From: a virus
Virus record (IMG/VR): IMGVR_UViG_3300013093_000029
Coordinates: 27,255 to 91,254 of that record
Strand: one strand, 5' to 3'
Length of the DNA stretch: 64,000 nt
The notes beneath the pieces were generated by a model that saw only the letters and a program-made list of their open reading frames with translations, did no database searches and was not told the DNA's origin. Below, piece after piece: positions 1 to 8,722 of the stretch. The position numbers and the translations under genes are program-made. Numbering within the stretch: the stretch's first letter is position 1; each line of letters starts with the position of its first letter.

Positions 1-2723
1 TGACTTGCAGTTACCACGGCAGCCATTACGTTACCAGTTACATTCAAGTAACCAGTTACTGATTCATTACCATTGACTGTCAATGCGTTGAATGTGCCAG
101 CAGTTGCTAAAATGTTGCCTGAGGAGTTAATAAAGCCACTTGATACTGTTAATGTACCATTTTGTGTTGTTGCTCCATTAACTGTCAAACCACTTAATGT
201 GCCACTAGCACCTAAAATATTACCAGTTACATTCAAGTAACCAGTTACTGACTCATTACCATTAACTGTTAGTGCATTAAATACACCGGCAGTAGCTAAT
301 ACGTTACCTGTAGTATTAATTTGACCTGCATTTAGTTGTGCTGTCATTACGTTACCAGTTACATTCAAGTAACCAGTAATTGTTTCATTGCCATTAATTG
401 TTAATGCGTTAAATGTTGCAGCTTGACCTAGTACGTTACCTGTACTGTTTAGTTGTCCTGCTACTAGTGTTCCGCCGATACCAGCACCGCCTGCTACAAT
501 TAAAGCACCAGTGCCTGTTGTAGTTGCGGCTGTTGTATTAACTAAGTTTAAGTTACCAGCTTTAATTGGATCGTAAACAGTAGTACCATCAAGCGTGATA
601 TAGCTTGCACTTGGCTCTGCCAGGTTACTTACAAATTTCCAAGTGTTATCTGTAGGATCACGGAATACGCTAGTATGTTGGTATTGGTTGATTGTACCTA
701 GACCTACGCCAGTGAACGCACTGTAGAAACCAATATCATAATTGTATGGTGTTGTTACATTTGGTCTTAGATATAGTAGCGGATCTTGTACAGTAATAAC
801 GTTAGCTTGAACACCAATGATGTTGCTAACAAATAAATTACCGCCAATCCAAACGTCTTGGCTGAAGCTTGCGCCACCAGCAACCTGCAATGCACCAGTT
901 GATGCACCAGTTGCTTGAGTAGTGTTTGTTATTGTTGTAATGCCACCAACACCTAGTGTGTTGTTAATTTGTGTAGCACCACCAATAGTTGCTGTAAGTG
1001 CAATATTCGCTGCACCTGCAACACTAATACCACCGTTAGGTACTACAATAGCACCTGTACCTTGTGTAGTAGTTGCTATACTTGCGTTAGCCCATAGACT
1101 GTTCGAAACCCCCAATATACTCAATGTACCAGTAGCACCCAAAATGTTACCAGTTACATTCAAGTAGCCAGTTACAGTTTCGTTGCCATTAACTGTTAGG
1201 GCGTTAAATGTACCAGCTTGTCCTAATACGTTACCAGTTGTATTAATTTGACCTGCATTTAGTTGTGGGGTTGAGACGTTACCAGCACTGTTAATATATC
1301 CAGTTGATGTAATACCACTAAATGTGCCTTGTGCGCCTAATATGTTGCCAGTTACATTCAAGTAACCAGTCACTGACTCGTTTCCATTTACCGTTAATGC
1401 GTTAAATATACCCGCTGTTGCTTCTACATTACCTGTAGTATTAACTTGGCCTGCATTTAACTGTGGTGTCGAAATGTTGCCTGCAGCATTAATATAGCCA
1501 CTAATAGTTTCATTTCCGTTTACTGTTAATGCGTTAAATGTACCAGCTGTTGCTAGAACATTACCTGTTGTATTAACCTGTCCTGCATTTAGTTGTGCAG
1601 TTGAAATATTGCCTGTGGTGTTGATATAACCGTAGGCTGAAATATTACCATTGACACGTAAGTCGTTGTATATACCAGCAGTGGCAATAACGTTACCTGT
1701 CGTATTAATTTGTCCTGCGTTTAGTTGTGGTGTTGAAATATTACCACTGGTATTAATATAACCAGTTGAATTTATAGCACCAAACACACCAACAGCGGCA
1801 CTTACATTGCCTGTTGTGTTGAAATATACAGGGCCGCCTGCCGAAGTTTGTGTAATATTACCTACTACGTTAACCCATGATCCGCTAACTTGGCCTGCTA
1901 GACCCAGTGAAGTATTACCAAATACGCTTAAGCCAGTTGATAGTACATTGCCTGGTGTATTAAAGTTAGCAGCAAACACAGTAGCATTACTATTAAATCC
2001 GCCTGCGCCTACTAGAATATTTGATACGTTAATAACTGAGGAATTTGTAGTACCGTTGACAGTTAATGCGTTATGTACTGCACCTGTTGATAATACATTA
2101 CCAGTTGTATTAATTTGACCTGCGTTTAGTTGCGGAGTTGATATATTACCTGCGGCATTGATGTAACCACTAATGGTTTCATTGCCATTTACTGTAAGTG
2201 CGTTAAACACACCACCGCTGGCTAATACGTTACCACTTACGTTTAAACTTGCGGTTGTAATTATGTTTGTTACAGAAATAGTACCAATGTTTGCTTGACC
2301 TGGTACATTTAAGCTACCAACACTTAAACGTGATAAGCCTGCGCTGTTAACGTTACCGTAGGTTGTACCTGTTTCGTTAGTAGCAATAAGACGGAATTCG
2401 CCAAAGTACTCACTCCAGATAATAGCTTGGTTTTGACTAGTACCACGATTGAAAATTAAACCTTCATCGTAACTATTAGTACCACTAAAACCATTGTTTA
2501 GTACTACCAATGGATCGTTAACGTAAGTGTTGGTACTAGCAATAGTTGTATATGAGCTAGAACCTAATACAAACAAGTTACCCGAAATTAATAAGTCACC
2601 TGGTACTGTTACGTTACTAGAAAATAGTGAACCTGTAATAGATCCGTCTGCAATTTTCTGACTAGCAATAATAGTTTTGCTATAGATTTGATTATTCAGT
2701 ATTCTGGTTAATGCACCTGACAT
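1..2723 (-). CDS. Repeat-rich tail-fibre or virion fibre protein (3' end outside window)
   Basis: The frame runs open from an ATG at 2723-2721 off the left edge, giving at least 907 residues. A GGAG ribosome site sits about 7 bases before the ATG. The N-terminal region (about residues 1-100, starting MSGALTRILNNQIYSK) is unique; most of the rest is built from variants of a unit of about 40 residues with the core TGNVLATAGTFNALTVNGNE followed by GYLNVTGN. A non-repeat block around 600-1000 (about residues 570-700) separates the two repeat arrays. The Gly/Asn/Thr-rich beta-type repeat is typical of trimeric phage fibres. It is the last gene in view of the minus-strand structural block. Function as a fibre is inferred from composition and position; its receptor and true C-terminus are unknown. 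Confidence 0.75.
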   Translation of the reverse strand, partial: MSGALTRILNNQIYSKTIIASQKIADGSITGSLFSSNVTVPGDLLISGNLFVLGSSSYTTIASTNTYVNDPLVVLNNGFSGTNSYDEGLIFNRGTSQNQAIIWSEYFGEFRLIATNETGTTYGNVNSAGLSRLSVGSLNVPGQANIGTISVTNIITTASLNVSGNVLASGGVFNALTVNGNETISGYINAAGNISTPQLNAGQINTTGNVLSTGAVHNALTVNGTTNSSVINVSNILVGAGGFNSNATVFAANFNTPGNVLSTGLSVFGNTSLGLAGQVSGSWVNVVGNITQTSAGGPVYFNTTGNVSAAVGVFGAINSTGYINTSGNISTPQLNAGQINTTGNVIATAGIYNDLRVNGNISAYGYINTTGNISTAQLNAGQVNTTGNVLATAGTFNALTVNGNETISGYINAAGNISTPQLNAGQVNTTGNVEATAGIFNALTVNGNESVTGYLNVTGNILGAQGTFSGITSTGYINSAGNVSTPQLNAGQINTTGNVLGQAGTFNALTVNGNETVTGYLNVTGNILGATGTLSILGVSNSLWANASIATTTQGTGAIVVPNGGISVAGAANIALTATIGGATQINNTLGVGGITTITNTTQATGASTGALQVAGGASFSQDVWIGGNLFVSNIIGVQANVITVQDPLLYLRPNVTTPYNYDIGFYSAFTGVGLGTINQYQHTSVFRDPTDNTWKFVSNLAEPSASYITLDGTTVYDPIKAGNLNLVNTTAATTTGTGALIVAGGAGIGGTLVAGQLNSTGNVLGQAATFNALTINGNETITGYLNVTGNVMTAQLNAGQINTTGNVLATAGVFNALTVNGNESVTGYLNVTGNILGASGTLSGLTVNGATTQNGTLTVSSGFINSSGNILATAGTFNALTVNGNESVTGYLNVTGNVMAAVVTAS
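29..2260 (-). repeat. Intragenic near-identical repeats in the fibre gene
   Basis: The string ttaccagttacattcaagta recurs nearly unchanged near 31, 222, 353, 1144 and 1341, and related variants occur near 1490, 1610 and 2150. Each marks the same part of the protein repeat (GNV/GYLN with LTVNGNE). Spacing is irregular but keeps the reading frame, so these are coding repeats and not a CRISPR array. Confidence 0.8.
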
Positions 2724-2807
2724 GGAAAACTCCGCTTTAAATTATATTTTACACTATTATTTGCCTGCGGTTCCATATCCCCAAGGCCTACGATGTGTGG
2801 TTTAATG

Positions 2808-2815
2808 TATTTATG
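2808..2815 (-). promoter_or_regulatory. Candidate late promoter (CATAAATA)
   Basis: CATAAATA on the minus strand, about 85 bases before the ATG of the fibre gene that starts at 2723. It matches the octamer found before other structural genes here and resembles the T4 late promoter TATAAATA. It lies in the 107-base gap between two fibre genes. Confidence 0.4.
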
Positions 2816-2830
2816 CTGAGTTTGGGAAAA

Positions 2831-4279
2831 CTAAAGTGGGTAAAAATTGCGGCTAACTGTAAGATAAGTGTTAGATATCACAGGAGTATATTGAATTTGA
2901 ACATTACTACCGCTGATGCTTGCTGATATATTACCTAGCACATTACCAATAGTAATCACCCCATAGGTTGTCGAAGTTGCTGTAGTACCGTTATGTGTAA
3001 CTAAGGTTTCGTAACTTTGTACATCACCGGCATTAACAGCTTGAATTACGTATTTTGCAGTTCTATAACTAGTGGTACTATAACTATCAATGGTTGCAGC
3101 CACATTAGGTGTTGCTATTAAGGTATTGGCTAGATTGTTATAGAATCCAGTGGTCTGGATGTTACCAACCATGTTTATATTATATCTGTCTAAGGTTACA
3201 GATGTGTAATTATTAAAACTCAATCCGCCAACAGTAACAGCACTAGGTGCCATTAAACGTACTTCAATTGAATCCGTTGTTAATGGAATTTCAGTAAATT
3301 GAATTTGGTTATTATTAATGATATTATATGAATAACCAGGTTGTTGAATAGTACCGTTGATGCTTACAAACACACCAGATGAAGTTGTATTAGAACTTAG
3401 TGCATAGGTATTACTTGTGCCATCAGGGTTGATAGTCTGACTACTAATTGTTGCCTGTCCTGGTGATATCCAGTTAGTACCGTCATAGTATTCAATTGTT
3501 TTACTTGTGGTATTAAAACGTGTATATCCTACATAAGCACTACTTGGTCTAGATGATTGATCACCAGCTGGCAGTCCCAATGCATCGGTACCTAAAATCT
3601 GTACAATACCTGTGCCAGGTGCATTTAATACAATATTGCCGTTGGTCTCTTTAGTTGAAATAGTGTTACCACTAAATGTAAAGTTGCCTAAAATAGCATT
3701 ACCAATATTGCTAGGCGTGGGTAATCCTAGATTGCCCGCATAAACCCCGCCGCTGATATAAACACTATTACCTGCAAAGCTAATAGGGCTACCACCGCTA
3801 TACGGTGTGTTGTTGCTGTTAAAGTTTAAGATACCTGCTTGATAGTCAAATACCCATAGGTCATTACTACCACTACCAGTGGCAAATACCTGTGTACCTT
3901 TACTAGCTACGTTAGCAGCATTACCACTAGGTGCAATATAGACTTTAATTTGATAAGTTGATCCAAACTCTGGTGGTACCCAGAATGTACGTCCTGTTTG
4001 CCATGTCAATGTTGGAGTAGGAATGCCTGCTGTGCTAGTACATTCTACAGGAAATGCTGTCGGATATACTGTTACAACACTGCTATTACTTGACGGAATA
4101 ACTCCGGGAATTTGATCAGAATTTTGTAAGATTTTATCAGCACGAATTTGTAGCGGGCTTGGATTAGGTTCGTTAGTTGCGTCGATGTTACCACTAATAT
4201 CAGTCTTAGCGGCACCGTAGACTATTTTCTTCCAAAGATAGTCAACCTTCTGCGAATCTGGTGCGTTCTGTATCGCCAT
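2831..4279 (-). CDS. Virion structural protein, 482 aa, fibre-type
   Basis: I do not recognise a named family. The N-terminal 90 residues (MAIQNAPDSQKVDYLWKKIV) are non-repetitive. The middle is Gly/Asn/Ser-rich and holds a segment of the type YVGYTRFNTTSKTIEYYDGTNW (about 250-272), a pattern common in phage fibres that also appears in the 147-residue protein encoded at 7233-7676. The C-terminal half is Thr/Asn/Ser-rich beta sequence. Its ATG overlaps the TAA of the upstream gene (TAATG), so the two are probably translationally coupled. By composition and neighbours this is a fibre or baseplate-decoration protein. Confidence 0.6.
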   Translation of the reverse strand: MAIQNAPDSQKVDYLWKKIVYGAAKTDISGNIDATNEPNPSPLQIRADKILQNSDQIPGVIPSSNSSVVTVYPTAFPVECTSTAGIPTPTLTWQTGRTFWVPPEFGSTYQIKVYIAPSGNAANVASKGTQVFATGSGSNDLWVFDYQAGILNFNSNNTPYSGGSPISFAGNSVYISGGVYAGNLGLPTPSNIGNAILGNFTFSGNTISTKETNGNIVLNAPGTGIVQILGTDALGLPAGDQSSRPSSAYVGYTRFNTTSKTIEYYDGTNWISPGQATISSQTINPDGTSNTYALSSNTTSSGVFVSINGTIQQPGYSYNIINNNQIQFTEIPLTTDSIEVRLMAPSAVTVGGLSFNNYTSVTLDRYNINMVGNIQTTGFYNNLANTLIATPNVAATIDSYSTTSYRTAKYVIQAVNAGDVQSYETLVTHNGTTATSTTYGVITIGNVLGNISASISGSNVQIQYTPVISNTYLTVSRNFYPL

Positions 4280-7194
4280 TATGACACCGCCAATGTGGTA
4301 ACTGTTTGACCACTTGCTAAAGCTATTCTAATCAATGCTACGTTGTTGGTTGCAGATGACATACTTACTGTACCTAGTGTCATTGTATATGCGGCATTTA
4401 ATGCCACGTTGGCTGATACCAATGCTCCGCTACCGCAACCGTTTGATCCGTTACCGCCAGCTCCTGTATTAGCTCCAGGTTTACCACTACCAGCATAGCT
4501 AACTGTAGCATCTAACCAACCATTTAATGTACTTGTACTATCAATTGCTGTTCCCGGTGCGGCTATCCATAATCCAGCAATCCCAGCCGGTGCTACTAAG
4601 TTTAAGTTAAAGTTTGAAATACCTGTACGTTGGAAGCCCATGGTAAAGTATTGATAACTTGTGCCGTCACCACTACGATTAGGTCCTACTGGCAGATATC
4701 CAGTGCTGTAATTAGCTGTTGAGTAACGTAGCACCCCTAAACGAATAGTAGCTTCTCTAGTACCAGCAACACCAGGATCACTAGTTTCATTATAAGTGTT
4801 TGCTGTAGACATAAAGTTTGTAGTGTTTACATAGCTAGGCGTATGTGTTGTACTTGATAAGAAGTATGTACTACGCACCGCTGGGTTTGTATTAGCTGAT
4901 GTATTTGCTGATATAGCAATTTCACTAATACCACTTTGTGCTGCTGTGTGTACTTGGATAGCTGTGTTTGTATAGTAGTTTGAACTAGTGCCATTAACAC
5001 TAGTCACAGTTAATACTAAGTTTGCTATGCTACGAACAGCCGATGCAGTTACTGATACTGTTAGTGGGTTTAATGTATATGAACTGTATGCTCCAGTATT
5101 AGCGATAGGTGTACCACCACTTAACATTGTTACCGCAGTGTTGCTTACCGTTGCGTAGGTATACGTAGCCGCAGTGACTATGGCACTACTTGTACCTTCT
5201 TGGAATTGCCCTGTGCTGATGCTCACAGGACTGCCGTTATAATATGTTTGCCCTATCCAACTACTGATAGTAGTATTACCAACTAACACAGTAGGACTAC
5301 CTGTATTATAATATGGTACACCAGAAACATATCTGTAAGTACCGTTGGTGCTAGGTATAGTAATACCAGATGCCGCTGTTGGAACTGATGTTATATTGTC
5401 AACTACAAAGTCTACGTTACTAGTTCTACCAGTTGTTGAATGTATTATGCCGAATCTGTTTATGCCTATAGGTAATTTGCTACCAGTTGCGGTAACGTTG
5501 GCCGTAAAGCCAGACCCCCAACCTGGATAGTATATCGAGCTAGCAAAGGTTGTTGCAGCACCTGTTTGTGCAAATAAATTATAATCGCTAAGAGTAATGA
5601 CCCAAAGATTGCCGTATAACCCTGTTGTTTGTGAGTTTGCAAAATTAACATTACCCGAGTCTACACCGTTGACTAAAGAAGCTAAAACTCCTGCATTAGC
5701 ATTATAAGTTAATGTGTTAGTTATTGTACCACCACTGGCACTAACAGTAGTTTGATTGTAGGTAGCGCGGTTAACTGAAGCTCCGACTGTTAATGTTGTT
5801 CCGCCTGTGTTATCTGTAACACTAGCTGCTAGGTACGGACTTGTACCTACACTTGTGCCGTATGTTAATGATCGTGTACTTACACCATATGGTGTAGCTG
5901 GTACGTTGGCATAGACTTTTAATGCTACGTTTGAGTATAGCGGTAAGATTGCTGGGTTAGCAAGATTATCTGTTAGTAATGCTAGATTAACACCCCATTG
6001 CCCTGAGCCACTATTTCCATTATATGTATAGGCCAAGTTAGCACCTAATACCCCGCCAGGACTTGTATTGTTTGCTATGTTAGATACTGTACCATCACCC
6101 CACAGTACTGACCAAGTTACTGTGCTGGTATTTGTGTTGGTTGTGGTATTTTGTAGATAAATTGTATTACCTTGGATGGCATATAAATTATTACCACTAT
6201 GAATTGTTCCACCTGTATTAGTTCTATACAGATTGTAACTCATCACTGGGTTAGGACCGTAAATCTGTATGTACCCAGGAATTTGGAATGCCGCTGAATT
6301 ACTTGGCACAGCACCATTGGTGTTGGTTGCTGTAACCGCTACAGTAAACGGAGTACCCGCATTAGTAGCGTAGGTATGTGTGGCTGTAGTAGAACTTGTT
6401 GTAGTATTTGCACTTCCGTCACCCCAACTAATTACATATTGGTTAACATTACCTTGCGGTACCATTGTTAATAAAATAGTTTGACCTTGGCCACCTGCTG
6501 TTACATTGCTTGAGAATGTAACTGTACGAACAAAGGTATTAGTAAACAAGTTTTCTGCCACTGAATTTAAAATATCAATAGCATCTGTAACAGTAGTAGA
6601 TGTAGTAAAGCCTAAATAGGCTGCATTGTTGCCAGCTAAGTTACCATCTGACGGAGTACCTAACGGAATTACATTGCCTATAACATCTGCAGAAATTGCA
6701 CTATCAACGTATGATTTAGTTGCAGCATCTGTACCTGTAATTGGAGTTGCAACGTTGATAATTCTATTGTTACCAGCGTTTAGATTGCCGCCAACAAACA
6801 AGTTGCCTATGCTTACGTTAGCTACTACTAGATTGCCGGAAATAGTTAAGTTTTGTAGTACACCAACATTAGTGATATTAGGTTGATTTGCAGTTACTAA
6901 CGTACCTGTAAGATAGTTAGATTGCACATTAGCAAAATAACCAGTGCGCCACCAATTAGTTGTAGTCCCGAGATCGTAACTTACATTGGCCCCAGTATAA
7001 ACATGTCCATTGCTAGTATTAATGTTACCGCTAACATCTAAATCGTATTGCGGTGCACTGTTGTTAATACCAATACGGTAGTTTGTTACGTCCCAGTATT
7101 GTAGAGTTAGGCCAGATGAGGTTATACTAAGGTCTGTACCTTGGCGGTCTAAATTACTTAGTAGTGAATACCCCGGAATGCGACTGATTGCCAT
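4279..7194 (-). CDS. Large virion structural protein with PKD-like domains, 971 aa
   Basis: An N-terminal module (residues 1-170) has the phrases ISGNLVV and LFVGGNLNAGN, and then DAATKSYVDSAI, a motif common in phage fibres. Residues about 225-300 and 340-420 contain WGDGSANT...THTYATNAGTPF and LWGDGTVSN...LAYTYNG, which fit the WGDGT/HxY pattern of PKD-like immunoglobulin folds. The remainder is Thr/Ser/Asn-rich beta sequence and the last 60 residues are Gly/Ala-rich. A candidate late promoter lies 24 bases upstream. It is likely a long fibre or receptor-binding protein; this role is inferred. Confidence 0.65.
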   Translation of the reverse strand: MAISRIPGYSLLSNLDRQGTDLSITSSGLTLQYWDVTNYRIGINNSAPQYDLDVSGNINTSNGHVYTGANVSYDLGTTTNWWRTGYFANVQSNYLTGTLVTANQPNITNVGVLQNLTISGNLVVANVSIGNLFVGGNLNAGNNRIINVATPITGTDAATKSYVDSAISADVIGNVIPLGTPSDGNLAGNNAAYLGFTTSTTVTDAIDILNSVAENLFTNTFVRTVTFSSNVTAGGQGQTILLTMVPQGNVNQYVISWGDGSANTTTSSTTATHTYATNAGTPFTVAVTATNTNGAVPSNSAAFQIPGYIQIYGPNPVMSYNLYRTNTGGTIHSGNNLYAIQGNTIYLQNTTTNTNTSTVTWSVLWGDGTVSNIANNTSPGGVLGANLAYTYNGNSGSGQWGVNLALLTDNLANPAILPLYSNVALKVYANVPATPYGVSTRSLTYGTSVGTSPYLAASVTDNTGGTTLTVGASVNRATYNQTTVSASGGTITNTLTYNANAGVLASLVNGVDSGNVNFANSQTTGLYGNLWVITLSDYNLFAQTGAATTFASSIYYPGWGSGFTANVTATGSKLPIGINRFGIIHSTTGRTSNVDFVVDNITSVPTAASGITIPSTNGTYRYVSGVPYYNTGSPTVLVGNTTISSWIGQTYYNGSPVSISTGQFQEGTSSAIVTAATYTYATVSNTAVTMLSGGTPIANTGAYSSYTLNPLTVSVTASAVRSIANLVLTVTSVNGTSSNYYTNTAIQVHTAAQSGISEIAISANTSANTNPAVRSTYFLSSTTHTPSYVNTTNFMSTANTYNETSDPGVAGTREATIRLGVLRYSTANYSTGYLPVGPNRSGDGTSYQYFTMGFQRTGISNFNLNLVAPAGIAGLWIAAPGTAIDSTSTLNGWLDATVSYAGSGKPGANTGAGGNGSNGCGSGALVSANVALNAAYTMTLGTVSMSSATNNVALIRIALASGQTVTTLAVS

Positions 7195-7217
7195 TAATAA
7201 TTATCCAACCTTTACAC

Positions 7218-7225
7218 TATTTATC
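7218..7225 (-). promoter_or_regulatory. Candidate late promoter (GATAAATA)
   Basis: GATAAATA on the minus strand, 24 bases before the ATG of the 971-residue structural gene. Same octamer and similar spacing as before several other virion genes in the window. Confidence 0.5.
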
Positions 7226-7232
7226 TGGATAA

Positions 7233-7676
7233 TTAAGCTATGTTTGAAACTGTGCTTGCGAATCCGCTAATGATTGTGATAGTTGCGCCGCTACTTGGGG
7301 GGCTACTAAAAATAATATTTCCTGTGCCATCGAATGTATAGTTGGTGTTAGGGATCTGATACACTGATCCTGCATGAACTATAACTTTAAGTTCGTCGCC
7401 TGACACAAACGGCACCGGCGGATTCCAAAAGCGTGTTTTTGATCCATCAGCTCCTATTGGACTAAATGAAGATATAGTAACATTGCCTTGTGTGGCCACA
7501 GCATTCCACCCGCCTACACCGGATGTGTTAGAAAAGAATTCTAACTTGTTTGTAGTGGTGTTCCAACGTACTTGCGCATTAGCGGCTGGGTTAGGCCCAA
7601 CAGTACTAGTCCCAGTTGGCACACCTAGAGCATAAGCCGCACCACTGAATACTTGATTTTTAAGCATGCGTCCCAT
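7233..7676 (-). CDS. Small virion structural protein, 147 aa
   Basis: The protein begins MGRMLKNQVFSG, recalling the MGRPIK starts of two neighbours. It then has VRWNTTTNKLEFFSN, the 'RxNTTTNKLEFxx' pattern seen in fibre and decoration proteins of marine T4-like phages. The C-terminal half (FWNPPVPFVSGDELKVIVHA...YTFDGTGNIIFSSPPSSGATI) resembles small beta-sandwich virion modules. It follows the 101-residue gene by 3 bases and is probably co-translated with it. A precise role is not known. Confidence 0.6.
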   Translation of the reverse strand: MGRMLKNQVFSGAAYALGVPTGTSTVGPNPAANAQVRWNTTTNKLEFFSNTSGVGGWNAVATQGNVTISSFSPIGADGSKTRFWNPPVPFVSGDELKVIVHAGSVYQIPNTNYTFDGTGNIIFSSPPSSGATITIISGFASTVSNIA

Positions 7677-7679
7677 GAA

Positions 7680-7985
7680 TTAGATTCCTACGTAGTTTAC
7701 TGTTGCACTAATTGAACCACCCGAGTTAGCTCTAATATAATCACCGCTAGCTAAAACTAATTTTTCTTTGTCAACAACATAGGTATCTGACGGAGCAATT
7801 TGAATTTCTTTATATACAATGTTAGCTGTAGTGCTATATGGAGCTCCATTACCAGTAACCCAAACGTTCAAGTTAGCTGCACCTGATCCCCAATTACAAA
7901 AATACATAGTTGAAATAACTGTATTGCCTGTACTTGCATAGATATTACTTGTTGCTAGTGTAAGTGTTGTGCTAATTAATGCCAT
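7680..7985 (-). CDS. Small virion structural protein, 101 aa
   Basis: A compact protein predicted all-beta (TLTLATSNIYASTGNTVIST; then YKEIQIAPSDTYVVDKEKLVLASGDYIRANS). The 'IAPSDTYVVDKEKLVLASGDYIRA' region resembles small decoration or fibre-attachment proteins of T4-like phages, recalled from memory only. AGGA lies before the ATG. It sits between two other fibre-type genes and is probably part of the same late transcript. Confidence 0.55.
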   Translation of the reverse strand: MALISTTLTLATSNIYASTGNTVISTMYFCNWGSGAANLNVWVTGNGAPYSTTANIVYKEIQIAPSDTYVVDKEKLVLASGDYIRANSGGSISATVNYVGI

Positions 7986-7995
7986 TTAATAAATC

Positions 7996-8637
7996 CTATA
8001 AGAATAACGAAAAGCCAAATGCTCTACGTTTTGTAACTAATTCTTCGTTACTAGATGCTGTACCTGTTACATATATCCCTGTTTGACCTGCGCCTTCGGC
8101 AGCGGCATTAACTACAGTACTACCTAATGCTGATGTGTATGTAACATTAGCATACTTCATTTGTAGCGCACCTTGCAAAGTGATATAAGAAGTTGCTGTA
8201 ACGTTGGCATATATAGTATAACCGTTAACATTTAGGTTAGCACCTAATACAGGCGCTTTATCGTCAAATACTGTAGTTAAACCAGTGCCAGATGTTGTTA
8301 TATTTGCAAAATTGCCACCAGTTTGGTCACTAACTTGCCAACTCTTTACTGTTTCATTCCATTGGAATTTAACATTTGGTAGTGTACCGCGATCAATAAT
8401 AACACCAGAAGTAGTACCTAATGTACTAACACCTGCGCCAGTTTCGCCGTCATTCAATGTAATAAAGTTATCAGTGATACTTAAAACATTGCTTGAGATT
8501 TCTGCTGTGTTGCCACGAACGTATAAGTTACCAGTAATGTATACTGTATCAGTATCTAAGGTAATGTTACTAGTAACACCAGTTTTGAATGGTGTTTGTA
8601 TAACTAAATTACCATTGAGTTTTTTAACTGTAGCCAT
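7996..8637 (-). CDS. Fibre-type virion structural protein, 213 aa
   Basis: The N-terminus (MATVKKLNGNLVIQTPFKTG) leads into DTVYITGNLYVRGNTAEI, LSITDNFITLNDGETG and GVIIDRGTLPNVKFQWNE. This series is the standard N-terminal or shaft module of T4-like marine phage fibres; a shorter variant (LFVLGSSSYT, DPLVVLNNGFSG) opens the fibre gene that starts at 2723. The C-terminus carries ITLQGALQMKYANVTYTS. A GATAAATA candidate late promoter lies 20 bases upstream. It is likely a fibre or fibre-attachment protein. Confidence 0.6.
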   Translation of the reverse strand: MATVKKLNGNLVIQTPFKTGVTSNITLDTDTVYITGNLYVRGNTAEISSNVLSITDNFITLNDGETGAGVSTLGTTSGVIIDRGTLPNVKFQWNETVKSWQVSDQTGGNFANITTSGTGLTTVFDDKAPVLGANLNVNGYTIYANVTATSYITLQGALQMKYANVTYTSALGSTVVNAAAEGAGQTGIYVTGTASSNEELVTKRRAFGFSLFL

Positions 8638-8656
8638 CTAAATATTCCGTTTACAT

Positions 8657-8664
8657 TATTTATC
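8657..8664 (-). promoter_or_regulatory. Candidate late promoter (GATAAATA)
   Basis: GATAAATA on the minus strand, 20 bases before the ATG of the 213-residue gene and just downstream of a terminator that ends the preceding minus-strand transcript. A stop followed at once by a new start is consistent with a real promoter. Confidence 0.55.
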
Positions 8665-8682
8665 ACAAAAGTTAGAGATAAA

Positions 8683-8709
8683 AAAATAGCGGCTTAGAGC
8701 CGCTATTTT
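8683..8709 (-). terminator. Rho-independent terminator
   Basis: A 12-base perfect stem (8683-8694 with 8698-8709, core AGCGGCT/AGCCGCT) and a 3-base loop. Read on the minus strand it is followed by a run of T, as expected for a terminator of the 9631-8723 gene and those upstream of it. Confidence 0.85.
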
Positions 8710-8722
8710 CATTAACTAAAAA

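Noticed and set aside
29-2260. CRISPR-like array
   Set aside because: Repeats lie within one open reading frame, vary in sequence and have irregular spacing; they encode fibre repeats.
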